Source of the DNA: an uncultured Aggregatibacter sp.
Lineage (GTDB): Bacteria > Pseudomonadota > Gammaproteobacteria > Enterobacterales > Pasteurellaceae
Length of the DNA: 64,000 bases
NCBI RefSeq assembly: GCF_901873365.1
Contig: NZ_CABFLM010000093.1
Location: 1-64,000 of the forward strand
Direction of reading: 5' to 3'
The translations under genes and the position numbers were made by a program. Positions 45,056 through 52,360 of the stretch are shown one piece after another (positions within the stretch are counted from its first letter, which is position 1; every line of letters begins with the position of its first letter). The notes under the pieces are model-generated. The model made no database searches and was not told the DNA's origin. It worked only from the letters and a program-made list of their open reading frames with translations.

Positions 45056-46327
45056 TTACTTTCCTTCATAGTGAAAATTAATAAAGAACTCTCGGGTTTT
45101 TTGTTTTTTTACATATTTTGCGGATCTAGGGTTTATATTATCAAATGAATTACTTTTAAATGATACAATATCAGTCTTTTTAAAATTTAAACCAACCAAC
45201 ATTTCCTCAAAAAATAAAGGTAAATTATTATGAATATCCTTGTAAAAGGAATCCTGTACTACAAGACTAAAATTAGCCCCTACTTTACAGACTCGAGAGA
45301 TCTCATAAAATGAATTATATATATCATCAAAATATTGCAACAAATTAGTATGGTAGTATCCCTTAGAAGCTATTGATGAATGCTCTTTTACTTGGTTCAA
45401 AAACCTATTACATTCCAATCCCCATTGTTGTTTAGAGTACACTCTTTGTTTTCTAATTGTTGTAGAACCTGTCATTGAATTTCTTAGATTTTTAAATAAA
45501 CTATCATCAATACCTAATATAGATAGTTCGGGTCTCATTGCTACAGCATAGTCAATTCTCGTACAATACGGTGGAGAAGTTAATATATAATCTATAGAAT
45601 TATCGGCTATAGGGAGATCACTTGAATTACTTGTGATAAATTTAGACAAATCACATTGTTTATTGAAATGTTCTATAGAATTTATAGTCACTAATTGCTC
45701 ATCAAGTAACTTATCAAATAAATAAATAATAGTTGACTTATCTAAATTTATTTTATTATCATTACATTTAGCAACTTTAACCCATGTTGGGTTAGATGAT
45801 GAGAAATTCTTTTTTATATATTGTTTAACAATCTTAAATAAAACAATATAAAAAAAACTTGCTAGGCTACTTAGACTATTTTCATCAACTAACAAATTAT
45901 CCCTTTTTTTTGAACTAACTAATAGATTGTAGATGATCATCTCTAAAGATCTAATGATACCTACAGTATAAGAATTAAACCATAAATTAAGCCCATCATC
46001 ATTTCTAAAGTGATTTCTAGAATATTTAAATTTTTTTATTATGTCTGCTTTAAGAGAAGTAATTGATGGTGATAATTCTCTAGAAATATTATTAGCTTTA
46101 GCTATGACTGTCATTACTGGATTTAAATCTATCCCAGTTGAAAAACAACCAAATTGCTTTGCTGTAATTGATGTCAATCCAGTACCTGACCATGGATCTA
46201 ATACAGCAGAAGCATCATTCACATACTTAGATAATGTATTATAGACAAATTCGTAAGAATATCCTGCATAGTAAGGATATAAACTAGAATTATTTCTTCT
46301 GTTAAGTTTAGGGGTTATCAAATTCAT
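45056..46327 (-). CDS. DNA methyltransferase (N4-C or N6-A type)
   Basis: 423 residues. The SAM-binding motif I is LDPWSGTGLTS at 43-53 and GIDLNP follows at 65. The catalytic motif IV is TSPPY at 250-254, with the S-P-P-Y form common in N4-cytosine methyltransferases. A central 170-residue helical insert separates the two. NPRSAKYVKKQKTREFF ends the protein. The target sequence cannot be read, and no separate restriction enzyme or target-recognition subunit is present. It is the second gene of the operon, 5 nt after the XRE regulator. Its low GC content suggests import. Confidence 0.85.
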   Translation of the reverse strand: MNLITPKLNRRNNSSLYPYYAGYSYEFVYNTLSKYVNDASAVLDPWSGTGLTSITAKQFGCFSTGIDLNPVMTVIAKANNISRELSPSITSLKADIIKKFKYSRNHFRNDDGLNLWFNSYTVGIIRSLEMIIYNLLVSSKKRDNLLVDENSLSSLASFFYIVLFKIVKQYIKKNFSSSNPTWVKVAKCNDNKINLDKSTIIYLFDKLLDEQLVTINSIEHFNKQCDLSKFITSNSSDLPIADNSIDYILTSPPYCTRIDYAVAMRPELSILGIDDSLFKNLRNSMTGSTTIRKQRVYSKQQWGLECNRFLNQVKEHSSIASKGYYHTNLLQYFDDIYNSFYEISRVCKVGANFSLVVQDSFYKDIHNNLPLFFEEMLVGLNFKKTDIVSFKSNSFDNINPRSAKYVKKQKTREFFINFHYEGK

Positions 46328-46332
46328 GTTTA

Positions 46333-46665
46333 TTAACGTTTTTCTGATAGAATTTTGAACGATATATCAAATGCGATTTGCATATCATTGGGCATTATTC
46401 GATAATAATTGATCAGAGCTTGCTCTTTCTCCGTTAGTTTTCCACTTGAATGAGTTCGAAACATATTCCCTTCACCACGCATCAACCAATTCAAATCAAC
46501 ATTCAACACATCACTGATCTTGATTAAAACTTCAGCACTCGGATCACGTTCATTAAGTAAATAGTTTTGAAGGGTACGGTAAGGCATATCAAGTAATTCA
46601 GCAAAGGCTTTAATACTCAAGCCTTTATACTCCATCACCTCTCTTAAACGGTTGCTTATACTCAT
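46333..46665 (-). CDS. XRE-family regulator heading the defence-like operon
   Basis: 110 residues. The phage-repressor-type helix-turn-helix (about 5-62) reads MEYKGLSIKAFAELLDMPYRTLQNYL and VLNVDLNWLMRGEG. A short helical tail (LTEKEQALINYYRIMPNDMQ) follows. It is the first gene of the XRE-methyltransferase-DUF262-HEPN operon and divergent from the right transposase. It may act like the controller proteins of restriction-modification systems. A palindrome at 46704-46716 in the shared promoter region is a candidate operator. Confidence 0.85.
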   Translation of the reverse strand: MSISNRLREVMEYKGLSIKAFAELLDMPYRTLQNYLLNERDPSAEVLIKISDVLNVDLNWLMRGEGNMFRTHSSGKLTEKEQALINYYRIMPNDMQIAFDISFKILSEKR

Positions 46666-46679
46666 TTTTGTATCTCATA

Positions 46680-46716
46680 TTGACTTGTATGTAGTTTTTG
46701 AGTATGATTAAATCAT
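46680..46716 (+). promoter_or_regulatory. Promoter of the right transposase with overlapping palindrome
   Basis: TTGACT (46680-46685), 17 bp, TATGAT (46703-46708) is a strong sigma-70 promoter reading toward the transposase at 46751. The palindrome ATGATT-A-AATCAT (46704-46716) covers the -10 element. A regulator bound there, such as the divergent XRE protein, would block transposase expression. Confidence 0.65.
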
Positions 46717-46750
46717 CTTATATACCCACATTTTACATTTTTTTAGATTT

Positions 46751-47785
46751 ATGGCACAGCATTTTTTGTTATCTAGCTCTGCAAGAAAATTAAGTCCGCT
46801 AAAGATAGCTCAACTATCTGATGCAGATGCATTTTCTTTACTGCATGAATTACGCTGGAGAAGCGAAAACGAACAAGTTTGCCCTAAATGCGGTGTACAA
46901 CATGAAGCCTACTTTATCTCTACTCGTAAGCAATGGCGATGCAAGCATTGTAAACATACCTTTAGTATTACCTCAGGGACGATTTTTGCGAATCACAAGT
47001 TACCGATTCAAACTTATTTATTCGCTATCGCCTTATTTGTGAATGCGGTAAAGGGCATTTCCGCTTGTCAGCTCTCACGCGACTTGAACGTGCAATATAA
47101 GACGGCTTTTACGCTTGCTCACAAAATCCGTGAAAGTTTACAAATTCAGAAACAGTTATTTCCGCTTTCAGGTGAAATTCATATCGACGGCACTTATGTG
47201 CATTCCGCCCCGCGACCAAAGAATAAGAAATCGGAGCGCGTGGACAGACGGCTGAAAGAAAATACTAATCCGAATAAACGGTCAATTTTGGTGATGCGAA
47301 GCCGTTATACCGAAGAAGAAACCGCAGAAAACCCGTATTTAGTGGGCGCAAAGAAAACCTTAACCTTTCCGATTTTATCGGAAAATAGTCACGTCGTGAA
47401 TAAATTGGCAACAAGCTATATTAAGGCTGGCAGTCGTATTCACGCAGACGAAAACTCAGCTTATGACGAATTGATGATTCACTACGATTTGCGTCGCGTA
47501 AACCATCAAAAAGAGTATCGCAGTGATGAAGGTATCACTAACAATCTTGCAGAAAGCTATTTCAGTCGCTTTAAGCGTATGATTATCGGTACGCACCATA
47601 AAATCAGCAATAAGTATCTTGATAACTACGCCAACGAATGTGCTTATCGAGAAGATAATCGCCGTGTGGATAATTTAAGCCTATTTAACAGCACACTCAG
47701 GCATTGTCTTGCTACCGACAATACAACAGACTGGCAAGGCTATTGGCAGGGTAATCATAGACAAGCAGAAAGGTTGATAATGTAA
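46751..47785 (+). CDS. IS1595-family transposase (right end)
   Basis: A 344-residue DDE transposase. Zinc ribbon CPKC (C44/C47) and CKHC (C64/C67). Catalytic domain with GEIHIDGTYV (Asp146), RIHADENSAY (Asp233) and NNLAESYFSRF (Glu268). The MAQHFLLSS start is typical of the family. The stop overlaps the ATG of the next gene (TAATG), so the two are coupled. It is more canonical than the left transposase and is the likelier active enzyme. Confidence 0.94.
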   Translation: MAQHFLLSSSARKLSPLKIAQLSDADAFSLLHELRWRSENEQVCPKCGVQHEAYFISTRKQWRCKHCKHTFSITSGTIFANHKLPIQTYLFAIALFVNAVKGISACQLSRDLNVQYKTAFTLAHKIRESLQIQKQLFPLSGEIHIDGTYVHSAPRPKNKKSERVDRRLKENTNPNKRSILVMRSRYTEEETAENPYLVGAKKTLTFPILSENSHVVNKLATSYIKAGSRIHADENSAYDELMIHYDLRRVNHQKEYRSDEGITNNLAESYFSRFKRMIIGTHHKISNKYLDNYANECAYREDNRRVDNLSLFNSTLRHCLATDNTTDWQGYWQGNHRQAERLIM

Positions 47786-48222
47786 TGGGAAATAAAATCT
47801 ACTTTAGCCAAATTCAGGCTAAAATCGACCGCTTGCAGCGTGAACGAACACAAGTGCTAGAACACCTCGAATTAGTCGAAAGAAAAATCCAAAAGCTCAA
47901 CGATGCCCTTGAAGTGATGGAAGATGAAGCCTTAACCGATGAATACGATACTGAGGTTTATTCATATCGAACCTACAAACATAGATTCCGAGGAAAATTA
48001 AGACCAATGGTCTTAGCGGTACTCAAAGCCCAACCCGACCATTATTTTACGGTCAATGAAATCACTGAGATTGTCTTAATAAAAGACAGACAAGACCCTA
48101 TCGTTCGTCCAAAGCATACGGTTTCGGTACGTGGCGCGTTAAAACATTGGCTGACAAAAGGTGTCGTAGAACGACTAGAAAGAGGCGTGACTGATGTCAA
48201 ATGGCGACTGAAACAAAAATAG
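47785..48222 (+). CDS. Coiled-coil plus winged-helix protein linked to the transposase
   Basis: 145 residues. An N-terminal coiled coil (about 5-52, QAKIDRLQRERTQVLEHLEL) is followed by a predicted winged helix (about 72-143, LRPMVLAVLKAQPDHYFTVNEIT up to VKWRLKQK). The function is unknown. It is translationally coupled to the transposase. The convergent gene at 48243 has the same two-part layout and alignable residues. They may be accessory DNA-binding proteins of the transposon. Confidence 0.65.
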   Translation: MGNKIYFSQIQAKIDRLQRERTQVLEHLELVERKIQKLNDALEVMEDEALTDEYDTEVYSYRTYKHRFRGKLRPMVLAVLKAQPDHYFTVNEITEIVLIKDRQDPIVRPKHTVSVRGALKHWLTKGVVERLERGVTDVKWRLKQK

Positions 48223-48243
48223 CGGATAAATACCGCTATTTTC
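48216..48243. terminator. Bidirectional terminator between the two winged-helix genes
   Basis: AATAGCGG pairs with CCGCTATT around a 7-nt loop, with A and T tracts on either side. Confidence 0.85.
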
Positions 48244-48617
48244 TATTCCAAAGGCTTTAATCGCCAAGATCTGAAGCAACGTTCAATAATTCCTCTTTTA
48301 TGTAATTTCACCAGTATGCGGTTAACCGCGTTATAATGCTTATCACCGACATCAACAAATTGTGGCATTCCTCCCAATATTAAGACTTTTTCAGCAATCT
48401 CACTACAAAACATCCAATCGGGATTTTCACGCAAAACTTGGGCAACTAATCGCATCGTAATCAAGGGCTGCGGTTTTGGTTCTTTCGGCATATAAGGTTG
48501 AGCTAATGCGTTAATCTCTTGTGATAAACACTGCATTTGCACCGTCAGCTCATCTTGTTTTTCTTTTAGCTTTAATAGGCGTCCCACTAATTCGTGTTTC
48601 AGCAGCTTTTGTGCCAT
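48243..48617 (-). CDS. Second coiled-coil plus winged-helix protein at the transposon's right end
   Basis: 124 residues. The coiled coil is at about 5-45 (KLLKHELVGRLLKLKEKQDEL) and the winged helix at about 53-122. Its TMRLVAQVLRENPDWMF, VNRILVKLHKRGIIER and WRLKPLE align with RPMVLAVLKAQPDHYF, VRGALKHWLTKGVVER and WRLKQK of the convergent gene at 47785. The two are diverged paralogues. The function is unknown. It lies 60 bp inside the right inverted repeat. Confidence 0.65.
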   Translation of the reverse strand: MAQKLLKHELVGRLLKLKEKQDELTVQMQCLSQEINALAQPYMPKEPKPQPLITMRLVAQVLRENPDWMFCSEIAEKVLILGGMPQFVDVGDKHYNAVNRILVKLHKRGIIERCFRSWRLKPLE

Positions 48618-48677
48618 AATAAAAATCCCTATCGAGTTAAAGTTTCAATAGGGATTTTAAGGTTTTTAATCGGTTAA

Positions 48678-48705
48678 ATCTTTGTGCAACTGCTACATAA
48701 TACCG
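48678..48705 (-). repeat. Right terminal inverted repeat
   Basis: 28 bp, identical in inverse to 40123-40150. Confidence 0.93.
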
Positions 48706-48713
48706 GATTCATC
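48706..48713. repeat. Right target-site duplication of the transposon
   Basis: GATTCATC, identical to 40115-40122. Confidence 0.9.
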
Positions 48714-48770
48714 GCGAAAACTGACCGCACTTTTTTGCTGTTTTCTGTCTATTTTATAAAACCTACTAAT

Positions 48771-48798
48771 TTGCTTTGTTATTATTTTTTGGTATTAT
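48771..48798 (+). promoter_or_regulatory. Promoter of the surface lipoprotein gene
   Basis: TTGCTT (48771-48776), 16 bp, TATTAT (48793-48798), about 67 bp before the ATG. Confidence 0.5.
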
Positions 48799-48865
48799 CC
48801 TGTCCGTCGTAAATGACGATAAATGACTACCACTCTCTTTACTATATTGTAAATAAGGAACACTA

Positions 48866-49921
48866 ATGAATAAATTCAATTTATTTATTCTCGCTGTTGT
48901 TACTGCATTAAGTTTATCCGCGTGCTCATCCAGCGGTAATGATTCAAATCATACGGATAACACCAACAACACCATCACTCAACCGGTAACTCCGAGCCAA
49001 CCAAACAACCAAACAAATCAGCCGACAACACAAAGTCAACCAAGTAATCAAGTTACCCAACCAACAGCACCAAACCAGCCGAATAATCAGGTAACACAAC
49101 CGACGACGCCAAATCAGCCTAATAATCAAGTGGCGCAACCAACTGAGCCAAACCAACCAAGTAATCAAATTAAACAACCGACAACACCGGCCCAACCATC
49201 AGATCCAAGCACACCGGTATCAATTGTGAGCATTCCAACCAGTGGAAAATATAATGGTGTCGCTTATGAATATAAAAGCGGTGATGTAAATGACAAAATT
49301 GTGAATCCAAAAGTGCATCGTTTAAGTTCAAATAATATTGATGTATTAAACGTTGACGGGAAACGAATTGATATTGCACCCGAAGGTGTGAATCCAGGAT
49401 ACACTTATTTGGATAAAGACGGAGAAACCCGTTTAAGTACCGGTGCCTTTGTTAATGGATTAATCTTCATGTCCAGCACAAGAAACGGCATCTATCAAAA
49501 CCAAAAGGACGGCAAAACCTATGTTTATGTACAAGGTGAATTAACCCCGGTAAATGAAATTCCACGTACAGGTGAAGTACGTTATCTTGGATTAAGTAGC
49601 TACCATGTCAACAACGAAACCCTAAATGAGGGAGCTTCCGACGTCAACCCGCCAAGATGGGGAATTGTCGGTATTGATATGACCGCTAACTTTGATGAGA
49701 AAAAAGTTAATGGCCAATTACTGGCAACTGGTTATCCGGATAACGTTGTTTCTAAACTGGAAGGTAAAATCTCCGGCAACCAATTCAGCGGAACAAAAGA
49801 CGGCACAACCATGCAAGGAGCCTTCTTTGGGAAGGACGCTAATGAAATGGGCGGCATTTATACTAACCAAGAAAAAGGCTTCAGCGGTGCATTTTCAGCC
49901 AAAGCTAACTGGTCAAAATAA
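48866..49921 (+). CDS. Repeat-bearing TbpB-like surface lipoprotein
   Basis: 351 residues. Signal peptide with lipobox LSAC, lipidation at Cys20. Six imperfect 13-residue Pro/Gln/Asn/Thr repeats (QPTTPNQPNNQVT type, 39-116) form a stalk, and a C-terminal eight-stranded barrel of the transferrin-binding-protein-B type ends with GAFFGKDANEMGGIYTN and GFSGAFSAKANW. Such lipoproteins are carried to the cell surface by Slam translocons and bind host iron proteins, complement factors or haem carriers; the ligand here is unknown. No Slam gene is nearby. It lies outside the transposon but between the rlmL repeats. The ribosome site is AAGGAACA. Confidence 0.85.
   Translation: MNKFNLFILAVVTALSLSACSSSGNDSNHTDNTNNTITQPVTPSQPNNQTNQPTTQSQPSNQVTQPTAPNQPNNQVTQPTTPNQPNNQVAQPTEPNQPSNQIKQPTTPAQPSDPSTPVSIVSIPTSGKYNGVAYEYKSGDVNDKIVNPKVHRLSSNNIDVLNVDGKRIDIAPEGVNPGYTYLDKDGETRLSTGAFVNGLIFMSSTRNGIYQNQKDGKTYVYVQGELTPVNEIPRTGEVRYLGLSSYHVNNETLNEGASDVNPPRWGIVGIDMTANFDEKKVNGQLLATGYPDNVVSKLEGKISGNQFSGTKDGTTMQGAFFGKDANEMGGIYTNQEKGFSGAFSAKANWSK
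48980..49213 (+). repeat. 39-bp tandem repeat coding for the lipoprotein stalk
   Basis: Six units of 39 bp, each coding for 13 residues. Units 3 and 4 are closest in sequence. Unit number could vary by slippage or recombination without breaking the frame. Confidence 0.85.
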
Positions 49922-49939
49922 ATCTTTCTATATCACCAC

Positions 49940-49968
49940 ATACCCACGCTCAACCGTGGGTATTTTTA
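49940..49968 (+). terminator. Terminator after the lipoprotein gene
   Basis: ATACCCACG (49940-49948) pairs with CGTGGGTAT (49955-49963), followed by TTTTT. Confidence 0.9.
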
Positions 49969-49974
49969 TTATAT

Positions 49975-50517
49975 TTATAAAATCCTTTTTATTTTTTCTG
50001 CAGATTTAAAGATTTGATTTCTTGATATAATATAAAGAGAAAATATAAACATAAAAATACAAAATGCAAAAATCTCTGGTTTTTGGACATCTGATAATCC
50101 ACCAATATCGACTATAGGAATAATTAAGAAATAAAGTCCCGCAAGGAATACAGTTGTTGAATAAAATATATTGAAATACTTTTCAACGACATCAACTTTA
50201 TTAATAACAACATTCAAATGACCATCAATAATACGTAAAACTTTTGCGCTTTTTTGAAATCAGATAAAGGAATATTTTTATCTTTAGAAACAAACAAAAT
50301 ACTTCTTCGAATACTCTTATCGACAGAAATGCCAGATGTCATCTCAAAGACTCTAGACTTTACTTCTTCTTGAACTAAGTCATCTAACTCAGAATCAGTA
50401 ATCATGTCATTTAACTCTAACAATTCTTTAATTCTAGAATTTTTCTTAGATATTAAATAACGATGAACATACTCTATAGAATTAGATCCAAAAATCTTTA
50501 ATAAAACTTAAACACAT
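49975..50517 (-). pseudogene. Frameshifted gene for a small membrane protein
   Basis: Three overlapping open segments make one coherent protein of about 180 residues if two frameshifts are repaired. From ATG 50517, MCLSFIKDF runs to a T5 tract, where removing one T restores GSNSIEYVHRYLISKKNS. Later, adding one A to the A6 tract near 50255 joins NIPLSDFKK to SAKVLRIIDGHLNVVINK. The C-terminal part has two hydrophobic helices (FYSTTVFLAGLYFLIIP and FAFCIFMFIFSLYII). I do not recognise the family. Both breaks are in homopolymers, so sequencing error or slippage are alternatives to decay. About 200 bp of AT-rich DNA without a gene follows (50518-50724). Confidence 0.65.
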
Positions 50518-50724
50518 AACCAAATCAATAAAATATAAAAAAAGAAAAATCATTAACTTTCATTAATTCAATAAACATATTTTCCATACCATCTCCTTAT
50601 AAAAAAATGAATCACCAATATTCTCACTAACAAACTGCCAAGTATTCCTCAAAAGAATATTCACATATCATATTAAATTAAACTAGGTTTTGCATACCTG
50701 TCAGAAAAAAGAGTGCTATTTTTT

Positions 50725-50868
50725 CTAAATGTTTTTTGTTTCGAGTTCCTGTAAATATGCTTTCAACCCGCGCTCTCTCAAGACACAACTCGGGCATTCG
50801 CCGCAGCCGCCTTCGACGCCGTTGTAGCAGGTGTGGGTGTGTCGGCGGATGTAATCAAAGGCGCCGAG
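50725..50868 (-). pseudogene. queC: queC 3' fragment
   Basis: 47 codons in phase with a TAG stop, matching the C-terminal end of 7-cyano-7-deazaguanine synthase QueC: LGAFDYIRRHTHTC followed by GGCGECPSCVLRERG, the four-cysteine zinc site of that enzyme. The rest of the gene is absent. It joins directly, by chance in the same phase, to the rlmL fragment through a TAA codon at 50869-50871. It is a recombination scar, not a working gene. Confidence 0.85.
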
Positions 50869-51186
50869 TTAGGTATGGCGAATTTCTTGGTTCGTACCAT
50901 TAAAATCCACGAAAAAATGGACTTTTTCATCAAAATAATCCAACCAATTCACCCCCACCACAGCGGAATATAAATCCAAATCGCTAAAGACTTTCGCTTG
51001 CACGATAGGCAATAAAATTCGTGAACTCAAACGGCTCCAAAGTAAAGTGCGATACAGGGTTTCGTCATCCGCCCAGTAATGCACGCCGCCTTGCGCGACT
51101 TTGGCATCCTGCGCACCTAACTCGGTCAATTCGTATTTCAAAAGCTCTTCAAACCCACGGGCTGTGGTGGCAAAAAGTTGTTTCAT
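50869..51186 (-). pseudogene. rlmL: Truncated second copy of rlmL (first 105 codons)
   Basis: Nearly identical to the first 105 codons of rlmL at 40022, then a stop where it meets the queC fragment. Only the N-terminus and part of the THUMP domain remain, with no methyltransferase domain, so it cannot be active. There are scattered base changes, for example YELTELG in place of SELTELG. The -10 element upstream has decayed. Confidence 0.92.
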
Positions 51187-51265
51187 AAGGTCTCGATGAT
51201 TGGAAAAAATTGGCGGGGATATAGCAGTTTTAAGCGACTCAGTGCGTTGAAGTGCGGTGGATTTT
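50872..51265. repeat. Right direct repeat flanking the island (rlmL 5' end)
   Basis: Direct copy of 39708-40102. The distance between equivalent bases is about 11.16 kb, which is the size of the island plus one repeat. It carries the same USS. Confidence 0.93.
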
Positions 51266-51351
51266 TTAAGAGATTTTGCATCGATGATAAAATCTCACCA
51301 CACCTAGGCGGACACCATAAAGGCACGTTCACTGTATTTTATTCAATACCA

Positions 51352-52248
51352 TTAGGCCAAAATGTACTCTAATTTAATCTTCGTTAAACTTTCCAGCAAA
51401 TCCTCTGCCATCCTTTTATAACTGAGCGTCTGTGGTTTTTCTACCATCACCGCACGGGTAATGTTTTCTACGGCTTCTCCACTTAATATCAGATAATTCA
51501 ATGCCACCTGCATTGCCGGCAAGCTTGGATTGAAGGCGGCATTTTCCGCATAACTGCCGTGATAAATATGCTGATTTCGGGTTTGAATGGCGATACCGTG
51601 GAAGGAATTGGAATATGGCGCATGTGCTTGGTTAGCCATCGCAAGGGCTTGTGAAATCACCGGGTCGTTGCTGTTTAAGGATAATTGATTGTCATGTTGA
51701 TCCAGCAAATGTAGCTGAATGTTTAAGTTTTTTGGCCCGAATGCATCAGGTAAATATTGGTGCAACGGATTATTCTGGCTATGCGGTAAATGAATTTGTA
51801 ATCTTTCTGCGCTATTTAACTCATTCATAAACTGGCGACAATGGCCACATGGCGTGTAGTTGACGCTAATATCGGTGATTTGTTTTTCTCCGCGCATCCA
51901 AGCATGACTAATCGCACTTTGTTCGGCATGGATGGTTTGTTGAATATCCGTTTGGCAAAATTCTTGATTCGCCCCAAAATAAAAATTGCCGCTCACTCCT
52001 GTGACGATCGCGCCAACATTAAAATGTGAGATAGGCGTGGTGGCATAACAAGCAGCAATGGGGAGCAGTTGAAGGGAGAGTTGTTGAGGAGTGATTTGAT
52101 GTTTGTTGCACAAGTGCTGTACGACAAAGTGCGGTAGGAATCCCACAAATTTTTGCTCTTGTAAAATAAGCCAAATATCCTGAGCTAACAGCGCATTATC
52201 AATTTGAGACAACGCGTGGTGAATTTTGTCTGAAATTGGTGTTGTCAT
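51352..52248 (-). CDS. cdd: Cytidine deaminase
   Basis: Zinc enzyme converting cytidine/deoxycytidine to uridine/deoxyuridine. The 298 residues are the dimeric two-domain form of enterobacteria. The active site is in the N-terminal domain, with HAEQSAISHAW (His and catalytic Glu near residue 107) and PCGHCRQFM (near 133). The second domain has the degenerate repeat. It is preceded by a USS-pair terminator after potD. Confidence 0.96.
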   Translation of the reverse strand: MTTPISDKIHHALSQIDNALLAQDIWLILQEQKFVGFLPHFVVQHLCNKHQITPQQLSLQLLPIAACYATTPISHFNVGAIVTGVSGNFYFGANQEFCQTDIQQTIHAEQSAISHAWMRGEKQITDISVNYTPCGHCRQFMNELNSAERLQIHLPHSQNNPLHQYLPDAFGPKNLNIQLHLLDQHDNQLSLNSNDPVISQALAMANQAHAPYSNSFHGIAIQTRNQHIYHGSYAENAAFNPSLPAMQVALNYLILSGEAVENITRAVMVEKPQTLSYKRMAEDLLESLTKIKLEYILA

Positions 52249-52297
52249 AATCCTCTCCTTTTTCGTTTTTGATTTCCTTATCTTAGCACCGGATAAA

Positions 52298-52341
52298 AAA
52301 AGTGCGGTTGAAAATTAATATAAATTTCGACCGCACTTTTG
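52298..52341 (-). terminator. USS-pair terminator between potD and cdd
   Basis: AAAAGTGCGGT (52298-52308) pairs with ACCGCACTTTT (52330-52340), with further pairing inside the loop. Two opposed USS form the stem. Confidence 0.85.
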
Positions 52342-52360
52342 TGATGGCTATGAGAACAAA

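Larger units (their letters stand above)
40123..48705. mobile_element. 8.6-kb IS1595-family transposon with defence-like cargo
   Basis: It is bounded by identical 28-bp inverted repeats and an exact 8-bp target duplication. Transposase genes of the IS1595 family lie near both ends, with no internal copy of the inverted repeat, so the whole segment behaves as one unit. Between them are an orphan gene pair, an XRE regulator, and an operon XRE - DNA methyltransferase - DUF262 - HEPN. At the right end are two related coiled-coil/winged-helix genes. The interior is AT-rich and almost free of USS, which points to import. IS1595 members that carry passenger genes are known. Confidence 0.9.

Noticed and set aside
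46679..46700. TTGTATGTAG as a possible internal transposon end before the right transposase
   Set aside because: It matches the terminal repeat over only a few bases and lacks the CAGTTGCAC core, so it is not an end.
48980..49213. Regular 39-bp repeats that could be taken for CRISPR
   Set aside because: They are in-frame coding repeats inside a lipoprotein gene with a clear 13-residue unit.
49692..50009. A 105-codon plus-strand frame
   Set aside because: It overlaps the lipoprotein barrel region in another frame and crosses its terminator.
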